64,000 bases of DNA from Lachnospiraceae bacterium (GCA_017503735.1 JAFVSN010000004.1:62001-126000); one strand, 5' to 3'; positions 45,519 through 53,841 are shown, numbered from the stretch's first letter. Notes: generated by a model not told the origin, from the letters alone. Made by a program: numbers and translations.

Positions 45519-47313
45519 TTACAAAACCACACGACGGGCGTTTAAGCTGTATCATTCCTACAATCCGCATTACTTTCCGCTTCGCCTGTTTCAGATTATT
45601 TTTACAAACCTGACTCCGTTTTTTACTCTTTGGATGTCTGCGGAAATCGTTACCGCATTATACGAAAAGAAAACCAAGGAAGAACTGTTCCTGTTGGTAG
45701 CCATCACCTTATGCGGAGCTCTGTTTATTCACATCATGGGTGCTCTTTTGGGAAGATGTGTGGACAATGCACAGAAACAACTGGAAAACAACGAAGCCGC
45801 AGCTTTTAACAAAAAAACGTTATCCTTAGACTACGACAAGCTGGAGAATCCGGAGATTCGGCATCTGCGACGTAAAATTGTGGAAAACAGTTGGATTAAC
45901 TACTACGGTGTCAAAAACATGTGCATGTGTATAGAAAACATTGCAACCTACTTGGTCAACATCCTCTATTGCATTATACTATTTGCGGAGATGGTATCCT
46001 TAATCCTGAAACTGTCCTTTGACCTGCGCGGTATTCTGCTTTTGGTTGCCATTATTGTCTGTGTTATTCTCACGATTATCATTCAGTCCCGTTGTGGCAA
46101 GAAACAGGCAGAAACCTGGAATCTCGGCGGCGACTTAATGCTCCGTGAAAACCGCCTTAGCGGAGGTTACAGCCAGTCCGGCATGGACAGCCGTTTCTAC
46201 AAGCAGCAGGCAATTGTAGAAGAAATCGACAAAAGTCTTGCAAAAGAACACAAAGCACTTTACAGCAAAATCAACCACATTGACTTTTTGCTTCGTATTC
46301 CGATTTTTCTGTCTACAAAAGCCTCTGAGCTTTGCTCCTATCTCCTAATCGGATTGTATTGTACACTTGGCGCGTTTCCGGTGGGCAGTGTCATTAAATA
46401 CGTGGGATATCTTAGCATCCTGACCCAAAACATTGCCGGCTTATTTTATAACTTGGGTGCATTAAAAACCAATGAGCAATTCCTTGAGACTTACTTAGAG
46501 TACTTTGATATCCAAAACGATATGTACCAGGGCAGCCTGACCGTGGAAAAGCGCAGTGACAAACAGTTTGACATCGAATTTAAGAATGTCAGCTTCCGCT
46601 ATACCGGTTCCGAGGACTTTGCCTTAAAGGACATTAACCTGAATCTTAAAGTCGGAGAACGTCTTGCGGTAGTGGGACAAAACGGTAGCGGAAAAACCAC
46701 CTTTATCAAGCTTCTTTGCCGTCTCTACGATCCGACGGAAGGCGAAATCCACATGAATGATTTCAACATCCGCAAGTATGATTACAGACAATACCTGGAT
46801 TTATTCTCTGTGGTATTTCAGGACTACAATCTCCTTGCCATGCCGTTAGGCAACAACGTGGCTTCCGCCGCCAATTGGGACGCAGTAAAAGCCGAGCAAA
46901 TGTTAGATGAGGTAGGATTTGGGGAACGCTACAAGGAAATGCCAAAGAAACTGGAAACCTCCCTTTATAAAAACTTCGACGAAGAAGGAGTCAACGTCTC
47001 CGGTGGTGAAGCCCAAAAAATCGCCTTGGCAAGAGCACTTTACAAAGACGCGCCTTTCATCATCTTAGATGAACCGACCGCCGCCCTGGACCCGATTGCG
47101 GAAGCGGAAATCTACTCCAAATTCGATGAAATCGTAGGAGACAAAACCGCCATCTACATCAGCCACCGTCTTTCCTCCTGTCGTTTCTGCGACAAGATTG
47201 CGGTATTCGACAAAGGCCGGATTGTACAGGTGGGAACCCACGAGGAACTTCTTCAAAACGAACAGGGCAAATACTACGAACTCTGGAACGCACAAGCGTG
47301 TTACTACTCGTGA
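45511..47313 (+). CDS. ABC exporter half-transporter, subunit 2
   Basis: A 600-residue partner with about six membrane segments and an ATPase domain: Walker A GQNGSGKTT, signature VSGGEAQKIALARA, Walker B FIILDEPTAALDP, ISHR. The chosen ATG follows AAGGAGGG and lies inside the last codons of subunit 1. Both subunits have glutamate after the Walker B aspartate (DEP), so both sites look competent. With the LytTR regulator and kinase upstream the group resembles peptide- or antibiotic-responsive export modules. Confidence 0.92.
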   Translation: MHNYKTTRRAFKLYHSYNPHYFPLRLFQIIFTNLTPFFTLWMSAEIVTALYEKKTKEELFLLVAITLCGALFIHIMGALLGRCVDNAQKQLENNEAAAFNKKTLSLDYDKLENPEIRHLRRKIVENSWINYYGVKNMCMCIENIATYLVNILYCIILFAEMVSLILKLSFDLRGILLLVAIIVCVILTIIIQSRCGKKQAETWNLGGDLMLRENRLSGGYSQSGMDSRFYKQQAIVEEIDKSLAKEHKALYSKINHIDFLLRIPIFLSTKASELCSYLLIGLYCTLGAFPVGSVIKYVGYLSILTQNIAGLFYNLGALKTNEQFLETYLEYFDIQNDMYQGSLTVEKRSDKQFDIEFKNVSFRYTGSEDFALKDINLNLKVGERLAVVGQNGSGKTTFIKLLCRLYDPTEGEIHMNDFNIRKYDYRQYLDLFSVVFQDYNLLAMPLGNNVASAANWDAVKAEQMLDEVGFGERYKEMPKKLETSLYKNFDEEGVNVSGGEAQKIALARALYKDAPFIILDEPTAALDPIAEAEIYSKFDEIVGDKTAIYISHRLSSCRFCDKIAVFDKGRIVQVGTHEELLQNEQGKYYELWNAQACYYS

Positions 47314-47341
47314 TGCAACGAGCTAGATAGAACATAAAAAA

Positions 47342-47373
47342 GGCCGACGAGAACCGCAGGTTCTTAGTCGGTC
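47342..47373 (+). terminator. terminator after the ABC exporter genes
   Basis: Stem GGCCGAC / GTCGGTC continued by AGAACC / GGTTCT around a 3-nt loop, then TTCTTTTGTG; 28 nt past the stop codon. Confidence 0.82.
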
Positions 47374-47392
47374 TTCTTTTGTGTTCTTATCG

Positions 47393-47663
47393 CGGCGACT
47401 GCCGCGGGCTAACGGTTACGCAGGAACCGTTAGACTCAGCTCGTTGCACACCTTGCCCTCTTATCGGCGACTGCCGCGGGCTAACGGTTACGCAGGAACC
47501 GTTAGACTCAGCTCGTTGCATACCCTGCCCTCTTATCGGCGACTGCCGCGGGCTAACGGTTACGCAGGAACCGTTAGACTCAGCTCGTTGCATTTTTGCC
47601 CTCTTATCGGCGACTGCCGCGGGCTAACGGTTACGCAGGAACCGTTAGACTCAGCTCGTTGCA
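47393..47663. repeat. four tandem 72-bp repeats with hairpins
   Basis: A 56-bp unit, starting CGGCGACTGCCGCGGGCTAA and ending CTCGTTGCA, occurs at 47393-47448, 47465-47520, 47537-47592 and 47608-47663 with no differences that I can see. Spacers of 15-16 bp (CCTTGCCCTCTTAT-like) are nearly identical too. Each unit contains a perfect 9-pair hairpin CTAACGGTT-ACGCAGG-AACCGTTAG. An 11-nt inverted fragment (TGCAACGAGCT) also follows the ABC stop codon at 47315-47325. The last unit covers the final codons of the converging XRE gene. Confidence 0.92.
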
Positions 47664-48331
47664 ACTCTCACCTTTATTTCTGCCACTTCTTCTGTATTAA
47701 TTTCCTTTCCGGCCATAATCACAACTCTCTCTGCGGAAAACTCCAACACCGGCACATCAATAAATTCCTTTTCCCGGAAGGAAAAATCAATCAGCTTCTC
47801 ATCTATAAGCCATATACTTCCGATCTTTCCCACAAAAAAATTGCGATCTATGAACGGCCAACTCTCCTTTGACACCGGCTTACGTTCCTTCTCTTCCTTA
47901 ACCGCCACAACGGTTGTTTTCCGTACCGCCCCTATTTCAGCCGTTTTCTTTTTCGGAATCACATAGAATAAATAATCTCTGTCTTCTCCTACAATATAAC
48001 CGTCCACAAACCCGTTATTCCAACCGGAAAGCTCCACCGAACATTTTTTCAGATAGTACGGCTCCAAGGTTCGTTCCTCCGGTATCACTTTGTATCCCAC
48101 AGAATCGCTCGTTTCCCCCTGCTGTTCATCTTCCCTCTTCTCTACACCCAGCAGTTCATCTATAGATATCTGAAATACACTTGCCAATGCTTTGATGTTC
48201 TCAACATCCGGCGTACCTTTTCCCGTCTCCCATTTTGCAATTGCCGACCGGGATACACACAACATTCCGGCAAGCTGCTCCTGCGATAAGGAAAGCTCTG
48301 CCCTCTTTTTTGTAATCATTTCACCTATCAT
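47651..48331 (-). CDS. XRE family regulator with C-terminal beta-domain
   Basis: A 226-residue protein: a Cro/CI helix-turn-helix at residues 3-62 (RAELSLSQEQLAGMLCVSRSAIAKWETGKG) followed by about 150 residues of beta-rich sequence of unknown family (SVELSGWNNGFVDGYIVGED, ENVIMAGKEI-like). The start follows GGAGG by 8 nt. Its last three or four codons and stop lie inside the fourth tandem repeat, so the repeat array has supplied the protein's C-terminus. Confidence 0.85.
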   Translation of the reverse strand: MIGEMITKKRAELSLSQEQLAGMLCVSRSAIAKWETGKGTPDVENIKALASVFQISIDELLGVEKREDEQQGETSDSVGYKVIPEERTLEPYYLKKCSVELSGWNNGFVDGYIVGEDRDYLFYVIPKKKTAEIGAVRKTTVVAVKEEKERKPVSKESWPFIDRNFFVGKIGSIWLIDEKLIDFSFREKEFIDVPVLEFSAERVVIMAGKEINTEEVAEIKVRVATS

Positions 48332-48448
48332 AAGAAAATCCTCCGATTTTATACTCGTGATCACACTATTACCATACCTCAATCTGTCGAAGAACACAAG
48401 TTACTTTTTGTTACGCTTCGTAACATCCACGATTTATAACCTCTTACT

Positions 48449-48617
48449 ATAACTTCCCGTTATATCCTTTCTCCGAAGGTTTTCCGATACTTTCTCCGAC
48501 AACCATACGCCACTCCCCAGATTTCTATAATTTTTTCCATTTTCCCCTTGCTTTCTTATAATTCCTCTGCTATAATCAAAATATATATTATGTTTTCATA
48601 TTATAACTTTTGGTTAT
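48449..48617 (+). promoter_or_regulatory. two ATAAC-N5-GTTAT dyads in the XRE/LysR intergenic region
   Basis: The perfect dyads ATAACTTCCCGTTAT (48449-48463) and ATAACTTTTGGTTAT (48603-48617) lie on both sides of the lysR promoter. They fit the ATAA-N7-TTAT box known for the LysR-type regulator CcpC and, more generally, the interrupted dyads LysR proteins bind; autoregulation is inferred. The rest of the 360-bp region shows no gene. Confidence 0.5.
48548..48576 (+). promoter_or_regulatory. promoter of the lysR-type gene
   Basis: TTGCTT, 17-nt spacer, TATAAT; leaves a leader of about 110 nt containing one of the dyads. Confidence 0.75.
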
Positions 48618-48691
48618 ATTTCAAAAGTATATTTCTCGTCCCCTTTTTTCTGTTTTTTCAAATACGGGGACTTACAAATGAAGGAGGGAAC

Positions 48692-49612
48692 ATGGAAGTC
48701 GAATCTACCCTGTCCTCCTACCGCATTTTTAATGCAGTCGCAGAAGCGGGCAATCTTTCCAAAGCCGCGAAGGAACTCTTCATCAGCCAACCGGCCATCA
48801 GTAAAGCCGTCAGCAAATTGGAGCAGAACCTTTCGGTAAAGCTTTTTACCCGTAATTCCAGAGGCGTTAAATTAACGGAGGAGGGTGCCCTGCTGTACGA
48901 GTACACCTGCTCTGCTTTCGAATCTTTGCGTCGGGGTGAGGAGAGTATCCGCAAGATACATACACTCGGCATCGGGCATATTAAAATCGGAGTCAGCACC
49001 ACGCTCTGTAAGCATCTGCTACTCCCTTATTTACAGAATTTCATTGAAGCTTATCCACATATAAAGGTTAGTATTGAATGTCGTTCCACATTTGAAACAT
49101 TAGCACTGTTGGAAGACGGAAAACTTGACATCGGTTTAATCGGAAAACCGTCCGGTTCCCGAAGTATCGATTTTTTCCCGATAGGAACCGTTCAGGACAC
49201 CTTCGTTGCAGCTCCTGCTTATCTTTCAAATCTGCGCGAACGGGAATCCGGAATTTCCGACAGATTTGAGGATTTACTAAAACAATCAAACCTGATGATG
49301 CTGGACGAAAAAAATGTAACCAGACAGTATATGGATCAGTTCTTTTTAAAGCATGAGATTCTTACCGGTCAAGTCCAAACGGTCAGCAATATGGACTTAC
49401 TGATTGATTTTTCAAAAATCGGAATGGGAATCGGATGCGTCATCCGGGACTTCGTAGAACAAGAAATAGCAGACGGTACCTTAACCGAATTAGTACCACC
49501 CTATTCTCTTCCGAAACGAACCGTAGGATTTGCCTACAATAAGATTGCTGCTCAAAATGATTCTATAAAATGCTTTATAGACTTTTACAAAGGAGAAAAA
49601 CACCTATGCTAA
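48692..49612 (+). CDS. LysR family transcriptional regulator
   Basis: A 306-residue LysR regulator: N-terminal winged helix (YRIFNAVAEAGNLSKAAKELFISQPAISKAVSKLEQ) and a periplasmic-binding-protein-like effector domain (IKIGVSTTLCKHLLLPYLQNF, LEDGKLDIGLIGKP). AAGGAGGG precedes the start; a longer in-frame reading upstream is not used. Its stop overlaps the start of the next gene by 7 nt, so the pair is coupled. Confidence 0.93.
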   Translation: MEVESTLSSYRIFNAVAEAGNLSKAAKELFISQPAISKAVSKLEQNLSVKLFTRNSRGVKLTEEGALLYEYTCSAFESLRRGEESIRKIHTLGIGHIKIGVSTTLCKHLLLPYLQNFIEAYPHIKVSIECRSTFETLALLEDGKLDIGLIGKPSGSRSIDFFPIGTVQDTFVAAPAYLSNLRERESGISDRFEDLLKQSNLMMLDEKNVTRQYMDQFFLKHEILTGQVQTVSNMDLLIDFSKIGMGIGCVIRDFVEQEIADGTLTELVPPYSLPKRTVGFAYNKIAAQNDSIKCFIDFYKGEKHLC

Positions 49613-50628
49613 AACGAATTTCTCATATAATTCGGTTATACAAAAAAAAGGTCCGACGAAAAATAAAGCAATGGATTTACCGTTTTTTGGTTGCATTGCA
49701 CGAAGGTGAGATTCGCATTTCCTTCTTTTTCATTGTTTGCACCTTATTTGTCGGATTTTTATGCGTCGGATTCTTCTTCCGTTCCGACATCAATAAAGAA
49801 ACGCCTACTACTCCTTCCGTTTTCGGAAGTGAATTAACCCATGCATTGCGTCATACGGCAGCACAAAACCGGCGGGCGGATTTAAATGCCGATCTCACCT
49901 TGTTTTTACTTCCGGATATCGAAGATGACAATGCACTATCCTCTTTTCTTGATACCCCGCTTTACGGATTTTACCTTACCGGAAAGGAAGTCTCCTATTT
50001 ACCGGAGTTTACTGCTTCTCTTTCCGACTCATTCGTAGCGGGTACGCCATATGTCGGTGGATTGTCGTTTTCCTACAATCCAAAACGATTTTTATATAAC
50101 CGTGCTACCGATATTACCGTTTTCACAGAGGAAGGAACTTATCTTCCGGTTACCGATACTACTTTGTACTATGTTGTCGGCACCGAATCCGTATTCCGTA
50201 TGTTCGAATACTTGTCAGAGCGTACCTTCCATCTGATTCACATCCGGCCGAAGGATGCAACAGGACTTCCGATTTCACAGCCTTCCGACGTTGTTTTGCG
50301 CGGTGCCGACGGAGCTTATACATTTTCTGATATTTACGGAAACTACTTATCCTCTTCGGCTTCCGAACAAAAAAGAGAAAATGCAGGAGAAGTCTTTCTT
50401 TGTACTTCGATCAATACTGCACAGTTGTTTTCCCAATTGAATATTGCGGGATATTTTCTGGTGGGATGCACGTTCCTTTTCCTTGTACTGGCCGCCTCCG
50501 TCAGAGCCCCGCTCCGGCGTACCTTTATTTGGTTCCGAATTTTCCTGTTTCATCAAAAAAAGCGTGGAAAAGCTTCTTTACGAAGACGAATCTATACCGC
50601 TCGGACCGCACGGCGCCACGCCGCATAA
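49606..50628 (+). CDS. membrane protein with 5'-nucleotidase C-domain-like region
   Basis: A 340-residue protein with a basic cytoplasmic start, one membrane segment at about 38-62, an outer region, a second membrane segment at about 292-312 and a very basic tail (RAPLRRTFIWF, KKRGKASLRRR). The outer region recalls the C-terminal domain of UshA/CpdB-type 5'-nucleotidases: LYGFYLTGKEVSYLPEF, then GLSFSYNPKRFLYNR, then TDTTLYYVVGTESVFRMF, in the family's order. The metallophosphatase half is missing. Resemblance is by eye and moderate; no function is claimed. Coupled to the LysR gene (7-nt overlap). Confidence 0.6.
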   Translation: MLKRISHIIRLYKKKVRRKIKQWIYRFLVALHEGEIRISFFFIVCTLFVGFLCVGFFFRSDINKETPTTPSVFGSELTHALRHTAAQNRRADLNADLTLFLLPDIEDDNALSSFLDTPLYGFYLTGKEVSYLPEFTASLSDSFVAGTPYVGGLSFSYNPKRFLYNRATDITVFTEEGTYLPVTDTTLYYVVGTESVFRMFEYLSERTFHLIHIRPKDATGLPISQPSDVVLRGADGAYTFSDIYGNYLSSSASEQKRENAGEVFLCTSINTAQLFSQLNIAGYFLVGCTFLFLVLAASVRAPLRRTFIWFRIFLFHQKKRGKASLRRRIYTARTARRHAA

Positions 50629-50642
50629 AAAAGCCTCCTCTG

Positions 50643-50692
50643 ACTGCCTTTCTGTTTTTTGTCCTCCAAAATACAGAAAGGCAGTTTTTTTT
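50643..50692 (+). terminator. terminator after the lysR pair
   Basis: Twelve-pair perfect stem ACTGCCTTTCTG / CAGAAAGGCAGT with a 19-nt loop and a run of eight T. Confidence 0.92.
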
Positions 50693-50701
50693 AAAAAGTA
50701 G

Positions 50702-50730
50702 TTGACAGAATCCATTTCATAGGTTATAAT
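50702..50730 (+). promoter_or_regulatory. consensus promoter of tRNA-Gly
   Basis: TTGACA, 17-nt spacer, TATAAT: both boxes perfect, as is usual for stable RNA genes. About 30 nt before the tRNA. Confidence 0.92.
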
Positions 50731-50760
50731 GTTCCTTGCTTGAAGAAAGCAATACATCAT

Positions 50761-50832
50761 GCGCAAGTGGCTCAGTGGTGGAGTATCGCCTTGCCAAGGC
50801 GAGGGTCGCGGGTTCGAATCCCGTCTTGCGCT
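50761..50832 (+). tRNA. tRNA-Gly (anticodon GCC)
   Basis: Cloverleaf is complete: acceptor GCGCAAG / CTTGCGC, anticodon stem TCGCC / GGCGA around loop TTGCCAA, T stem GCGGG / CCCGT with TTCGAAT loop, discriminator T. The 3' CCA is not encoded. It has its own promoter and terminator. Confidence 0.95.
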
Positions 50833-50843
50833 CTAAGAAAAGA

Positions 50844-50878
50844 ACAGGACAGTATCATCGATACTGTCCTGTTTTTTT
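50844..50878 (+). terminator. terminator after tRNA-Gly
   Basis: Twelve-pair perfect stem ACAGGACAGTAT / ATACTGTCCTGT with a 5-nt loop, then seven T. Confidence 0.94.
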
Positions 50879-50881
50879 CGT

Positions 50882-51040
50882 GAGCGCAAGCGCTCACGTC
50901 CCCGAGGTTCGAAGTCTCCGCTTCGCTCCGGTCCGCCCAAAACCGGCATCCACCGGATGCCGGTTTTGGGCCCCGTCTTGCGCCTTATTCTAGTCAAGTT
51001 TATAAAGCGCAAGCGCTCACGTCCCCGAAGGTTCGAAGTC
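50882..51040. repeat. tRNA-adjacent element: two 33-bp direct repeats around a 17-bp hairpin
   Basis: The sequence starting GCGCAAGCGCTCACGTCCCC and ending GGTTCGAAGTC occurs at about 50884-50915 and again at about 51007-51040, with one inserted A in the second copy. Between them lies a perfect 17-pair hairpin with a 3-nt loop (50935-50971, arms beginning GCCCAAAACCGGCATCC) and a 12-nt copy of the tRNA-Gly 3' end (CCCGTCTTGCGC, 50973-50984). No ORF. Confidence 0.8.
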
Positions 51041-51107
51041 GTCATTTATAATGCTTTTCTTTTTTAGGTCTTTGTATTATAATGGTGATTGCATGGAGGT
51101 AAGTACA

Positions 51108-51677
51108 ATGGAGACTACGAGACGAATTCGTTTTGCAACCCCGGAGGATGCGGAAGCAATTCTTTCGATTTACAGCGAATATATTAAGAATACGGCAGTT
51201 ACTTTTGAAATTGAAGTTCCTTCTCTTGCGTCCTTTCGCGACAGAATAGCACGGATTACGGAACATTTTCCATGGCTGGTTTGCGAAATTGACGGCGTGA
51301 TTGCAGGATATGCCTTTGCGTCAAAGCACGGAGAACGGGCTGCCTACCGGTGGTCTGCGGATTTATCGGTGTACATTCACGAACGTTTTCACAGAAATCA
51401 TATTGCTTCGGAGTTATACGAAGCGGTGATTGAGCTTCTTCGAACGCAAGGCTATTACACGGTATACGCCGGGGTTTCCACACCAAACCCGAAAAGTGAG
51501 GCCTTTCATCACGCCTATGGCTTCCGATGTCTGGGTGAGTTTAAAAATGTGGGCTACAAGCTGGGCGAATGGCGCGGAGTTGCCTGGTATGAACTACCGA
51601 TTGCGGAATACGGCAAGGCCCCATCGGAGCCAAAATCCATCAGAGACATTACAAAAAACATCTCAACACATTTTTAA
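51108..51677 (+). CDS. GNAT acetyltransferase, phosphinothricin-acetyltransferase-like
   Basis: A 189-residue GNAT protein: RIRFATPEDAEAILSIY, then VCEIDGVIAGYAFASKHGERAAYRWSADLSVYI, the CoA-binding helix HRNHIASELYEAVIELL (in place of RGxGIG a less usual HRNHIA), and the end FHHAYGFRCLGEFKNVGYKLGEWRGVAWYEL typical of the Pat/Bar family. Substrate uncertain: amino-acid analogues such as methionine sulfoximine are common for the family. GGAGGT lies 7 nt before the start. Confidence 0.88.
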   Translation: METTRRIRFATPEDAEAILSIYSEYIKNTAVTFEIEVPSLASFRDRIARITEHFPWLVCEIDGVIAGYAFASKHGERAAYRWSADLSVYIHERFHRNHIASELYEAVIELLRTQGYYTVYAGVSTPNPKSEAFHHAYGFRCLGEFKNVGYKLGEWRGVAWYELPIAEYGKAPSEPKSIRDITKNISTHF

Positions 51678-51701
51678 CACATTTACCTGCTATGCTATAG
51701 T
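51674..51701 (+). promoter_or_regulatory. promoter of the cyclophilin lipoprotein gene
   Basis: TTAACA, 16-nt spacer, TATAGT, overlapping the end of the GNAT gene. Confidence 0.55.
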
Positions 51702-51738
51702 TACTTTGTGCGGTTACGCACTTATTTAGGAGGATTTT

Positions 51739-52452
51739 ATGAAAAAGAAATTGTTATCGCTTGTTTTTATTACCGCTTGCGTTTTATGTGTCTGCGCTTG
51801 CGGTAAAAAGGAAGACAAAAAGGGAGATACGGATGTCAAGGACGGCACATTCACCTCTACCGACTCCACTTCCGATGCTTCCGGAGATGCTTCCGTCGAG
51901 ATTCCTTCTCTTTCGGAAGAAGGCTTACTGACCCGGGAATCGGAAAATCTTTTATCCGGAAAACACAACATTGAAATTGAAATCGAAAATTACGGTACCA
52001 TTGCTCTTACATTAGATGCCGATCTGGCACCGGTTACCGTTACCAATTATTTGGATTTGGTAAAGGACGGCTTTTACAACGGTCTTACCTTCCATCGTAT
52101 TATCAACGGCTTTATGATCCAGGGTGGTTGTCCGTTAGGTCTCGGTTATGGAGATTCCGGCAGAAATATTGAGGGTGAATTTTCCTCCAACGGAATTAAG
52201 AATGATTTAGCTCATACCCGCGGTGTTATTTCTATGGCTCGTTCCGGTGACCCGAACAGTGCCAGCTGTCAGTTTTTCATTATGCACGAAGATGCACCGC
52301 ACCTTGACGGAGACTATGCTGCTTTCGGTCAGGTAACAAGCGGAATCGAAGTGGTAGATGCTATTTGTAAAAACACTCCGGTGGTAGATATGAACGGCAC
52401 CGTATTGGCTCCAAACCAGCCGAAAATCAAAGAGATTCGTATTGTAAAATAG
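51739..52452 (+). CDS. cyclophilin-type peptidyl-prolyl isomerase lipoprotein
   Basis: A 237-residue predicted lipoprotein: signal MKKKLLSLVFITACVLCVCAC with a lipobox at the last cysteines, an acidic Ser/Thr linker (about 22-60), then a cyclophilin domain with GLTFHRIINGFMIQGGCP, GVISMARSGDPNSASCQFFI and LDGDYAAFGQVTSGIEVVD. Acts outside the membrane on proline bonds of secreted proteins. AGGAGG precedes the start; single gene before a strong terminator. Confidence 0.95.
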   Translation: MKKKLLSLVFITACVLCVCACGKKEDKKGDTDVKDGTFTSTDSTSDASGDASVEIPSLSEEGLLTRESENLLSGKHNIEIEIENYGTIALTLDADLAPVTVTNYLDLVKDGFYNGLTFHRIINGFMIQGGCPLGLGYGDSGRNIEGEFSSNGIKNDLAHTRGVISMARSGDPNSASCQFFIMHEDAPHLDGDYAAFGQVTSGIEVVDAICKNTPVVDMNGTVLAPNQPKIKEIRIVK

Positions 52453-52469
52453 TTTTGTAACTCATTACA

Positions 52470-52528
52470 GCCCTGAGACTTATTGTGTCCATGCTACATT
52501 TTGTAGGTTCCACCATAAGTCTCAGGGC
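52470..52528. terminator. terminator after the cyclophilin gene
   Basis: Perfect 14-pair stem GCCCTGAGACTTAT / ATAAGTCTCAGGGC with a long 31-nt loop, then TTCTTTTTT. Confidence 0.85.
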
Positions 52529-52645
52529 TTCTTTTTTCCTTTTTTTACTCAAAACCAATATTTTCCAACTTTCTTCTAAACTAAATGTATGAGAAAAATG
52601 CAACTTCACATACTATGAAAAACAGAAATGAAAGGTGATGAACTT

Positions 52646-52942
52646 ATGTCTCATATAGAAGACAGTACGCAAACTCACAGCGCACCGCAAAAACTCAAAA
52701 GTGCGCGCCAAAAACAACGGGATAATGTTAACCGCACCGTGGAGGTATTCGAGGCATCCACGCCTATGGAGGATGATTTTCCGGATATTGACACCATGAA
52801 TGTCAGCTCTGCCACAGAACTCACCGGTATGATGTACCGCCCACCGATGAACACCGCGGAACTGGAATCCTACCATGACTTGTATGATATTGAATACGAA
52901 CCGGCAGCAGCCAAAAGAAGCACTAAGACAGAAGTCAAGTAA
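52646..52942 (+). CDS. hypothetical acidic protein
   Basis: A 98-residue hydrophilic protein, probably largely disordered at its N-terminus (SHIEDSTQTHSAPQKLKSARQ), with a conserved-looking centre (DDFPDIDTMNVSSATELTGMMYRPPMN) and a Tyr/Glu-rich segment (SYHDLYDIEYEP). AAAGGTGATG lies upstream. No family recognised; no membrane segment or signal peptide. Confidence 0.6.
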   Translation: MSHIEDSTQTHSAPQKLKSARQKQRDNVNRTVEVFEASTPMEDDFPDIDTMNVSSATELTGMMYRPPMNTAELESYHDLYDIEYEPAAAKRSTKTEVK

Positions 52943-52988
52943 CCTTCGTACAAGCCACGTGCTCCATGACTGATTTTCGTACACGCAC

Positions 52989-53022
52989 AAGGAGCCTCCT
53001 GCTTGTCCACAGAAGGCTCCTT
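52989..53022. terminator. hairpin between the acidic protein and purC
   Basis: Nine-pair stem AAGGAGCCT / AGGCTCCTT with a 16-nt loop between converging genes. Neither side is followed by a proper T-run, so its strength is doubtful. Confidence 0.45.
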
Positions 53023-53043
53023 AAAAATTACTTTATTCTCTTA

Positions 53044-53727
53044 TTATCTGTTTAAGATAAGCTTGGTCAACTCAACCGGCTCTACAATCTTGCCGTCCTT
53101 GTAAACACGCATGTTACCGGAAGCGATTTCATCGATCAAGATAACTTCGTTGTTGTTGTAACCGAACTCAAACTTAATGTCCCAAAGATCAAGACCGATG
53201 GACTTTAAGTCATCAGCAACAATCTTGGTAATCTTTAAGGTCTGCTCCTTCATGCTTGCAAACATCTCCGGAGTCATAACGCCGAGAGCTGCAAGACCCT
53301 CACCGGTTACAAGCGGATCACCTAAAGCATCGTTCTTAAAAGTACACTCAACATAACCACCCTCTAAAACGGTACCGTCAGCCATGTACTCACCGTATCT
53401 GCGAATAAAGCTGCCGGTAGCAACCAGACGGCAAATAACCTCAAGACCATGACCGAATACAGTAGCAGGAAGAACTTCCATGGTAGCGTTCTCTACATCA
53501 GCGCTTACATAATGAGTCTTGATGCCGGCCTTCTTTAACAATTCAAAATAGTGAATGGAAGTCTGAAGATTAGCCTTACCGATACCCTCGATGGTCAAAC
53601 CTACGGTATTCTCGCCCGGATCAAAAACGCCGTCCTTACCGGTACAGTCGTCCTTGAACTTTAACATTACATTGCCGTTGTCGAGAGCATAAACATCTTT
53701 TGTCTTACCTTCATAAACCTTTTTCAT
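53044..53727 (-). CDS. purC: phosphoribosylaminoimidazole-succinocarboxamide synthase
   Basis: A 227-residue SAICAR synthetase, joining aspartate to CAIR in purine synthesis. Signatures: [12 protein letters not shown] at the start, [44 protein letters not shown]. Three candidate ATGs lie close together; the last is preferred because AGGAGG lies 8 nt upstream. Own promoter. The other purine genes of the window are 4 kb to the right on the same strand. Confidence 0.96.
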   Translation of the reverse strand: MKKVYEGKTKDVYALDNGNVMLKFKDDCTGKDGVFDPGENTVGLTIEGIGKANLQTSIHYFELLKKAGIKTHYVSADVENATMEVLPATVFGHGLEVICRLVATGSFIRRYGEYMADGTVLEGGYVECTFKNDALGDPLVTGEGLAALGVMTPEMFASMKEQTLKITKIVADDLKSIGLDLWDIKFEFGYNNNEVILIDEIASGNMRVYKDGKIVEPVELTKLILNR

Positions 53728-53777
53728 TTTCATATCCTCCTGCGTTGGGAATAAAGATTGTTTCAAATAACATAGAT

Positions 53778-53806
53778 ACTATATCACACTTTTTTCGGCT
53801 TGACAA
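53778..53806 (-). promoter_or_regulatory. promoter of purC
   Basis: Minus strand TTGTCA, 17-nt spacer, TATAGT. No PurR box or purine riboswitch is visible in the short leader. Confidence 0.7.
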
Positions 53807-53841
53807 TTTATTTTTTTACAGAAATATAATTTTTTTTAAGA

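Noticed and set aside
47408-47640. Integron attC-like sites (GTTAGAC and GGCTAAC boxes in the repeat)
   Set aside because: The two boxes are only about 25 nt apart, the left box breaks the consensus, there is no integrase gene and no cassettes between units.
47393-47663. CRISPR array or protein repeats: four regular repeats that also read as an ORF with a repeated CRGLTVTQEPLDSAR unit
   Set aside because: Spacers are nearly identical instead of unique, units are 56 bp with an internal hairpin, and no cas genes are near. The ORF has no ribosome binding site and several frames are equally open because the period of 72 is a multiple of three.
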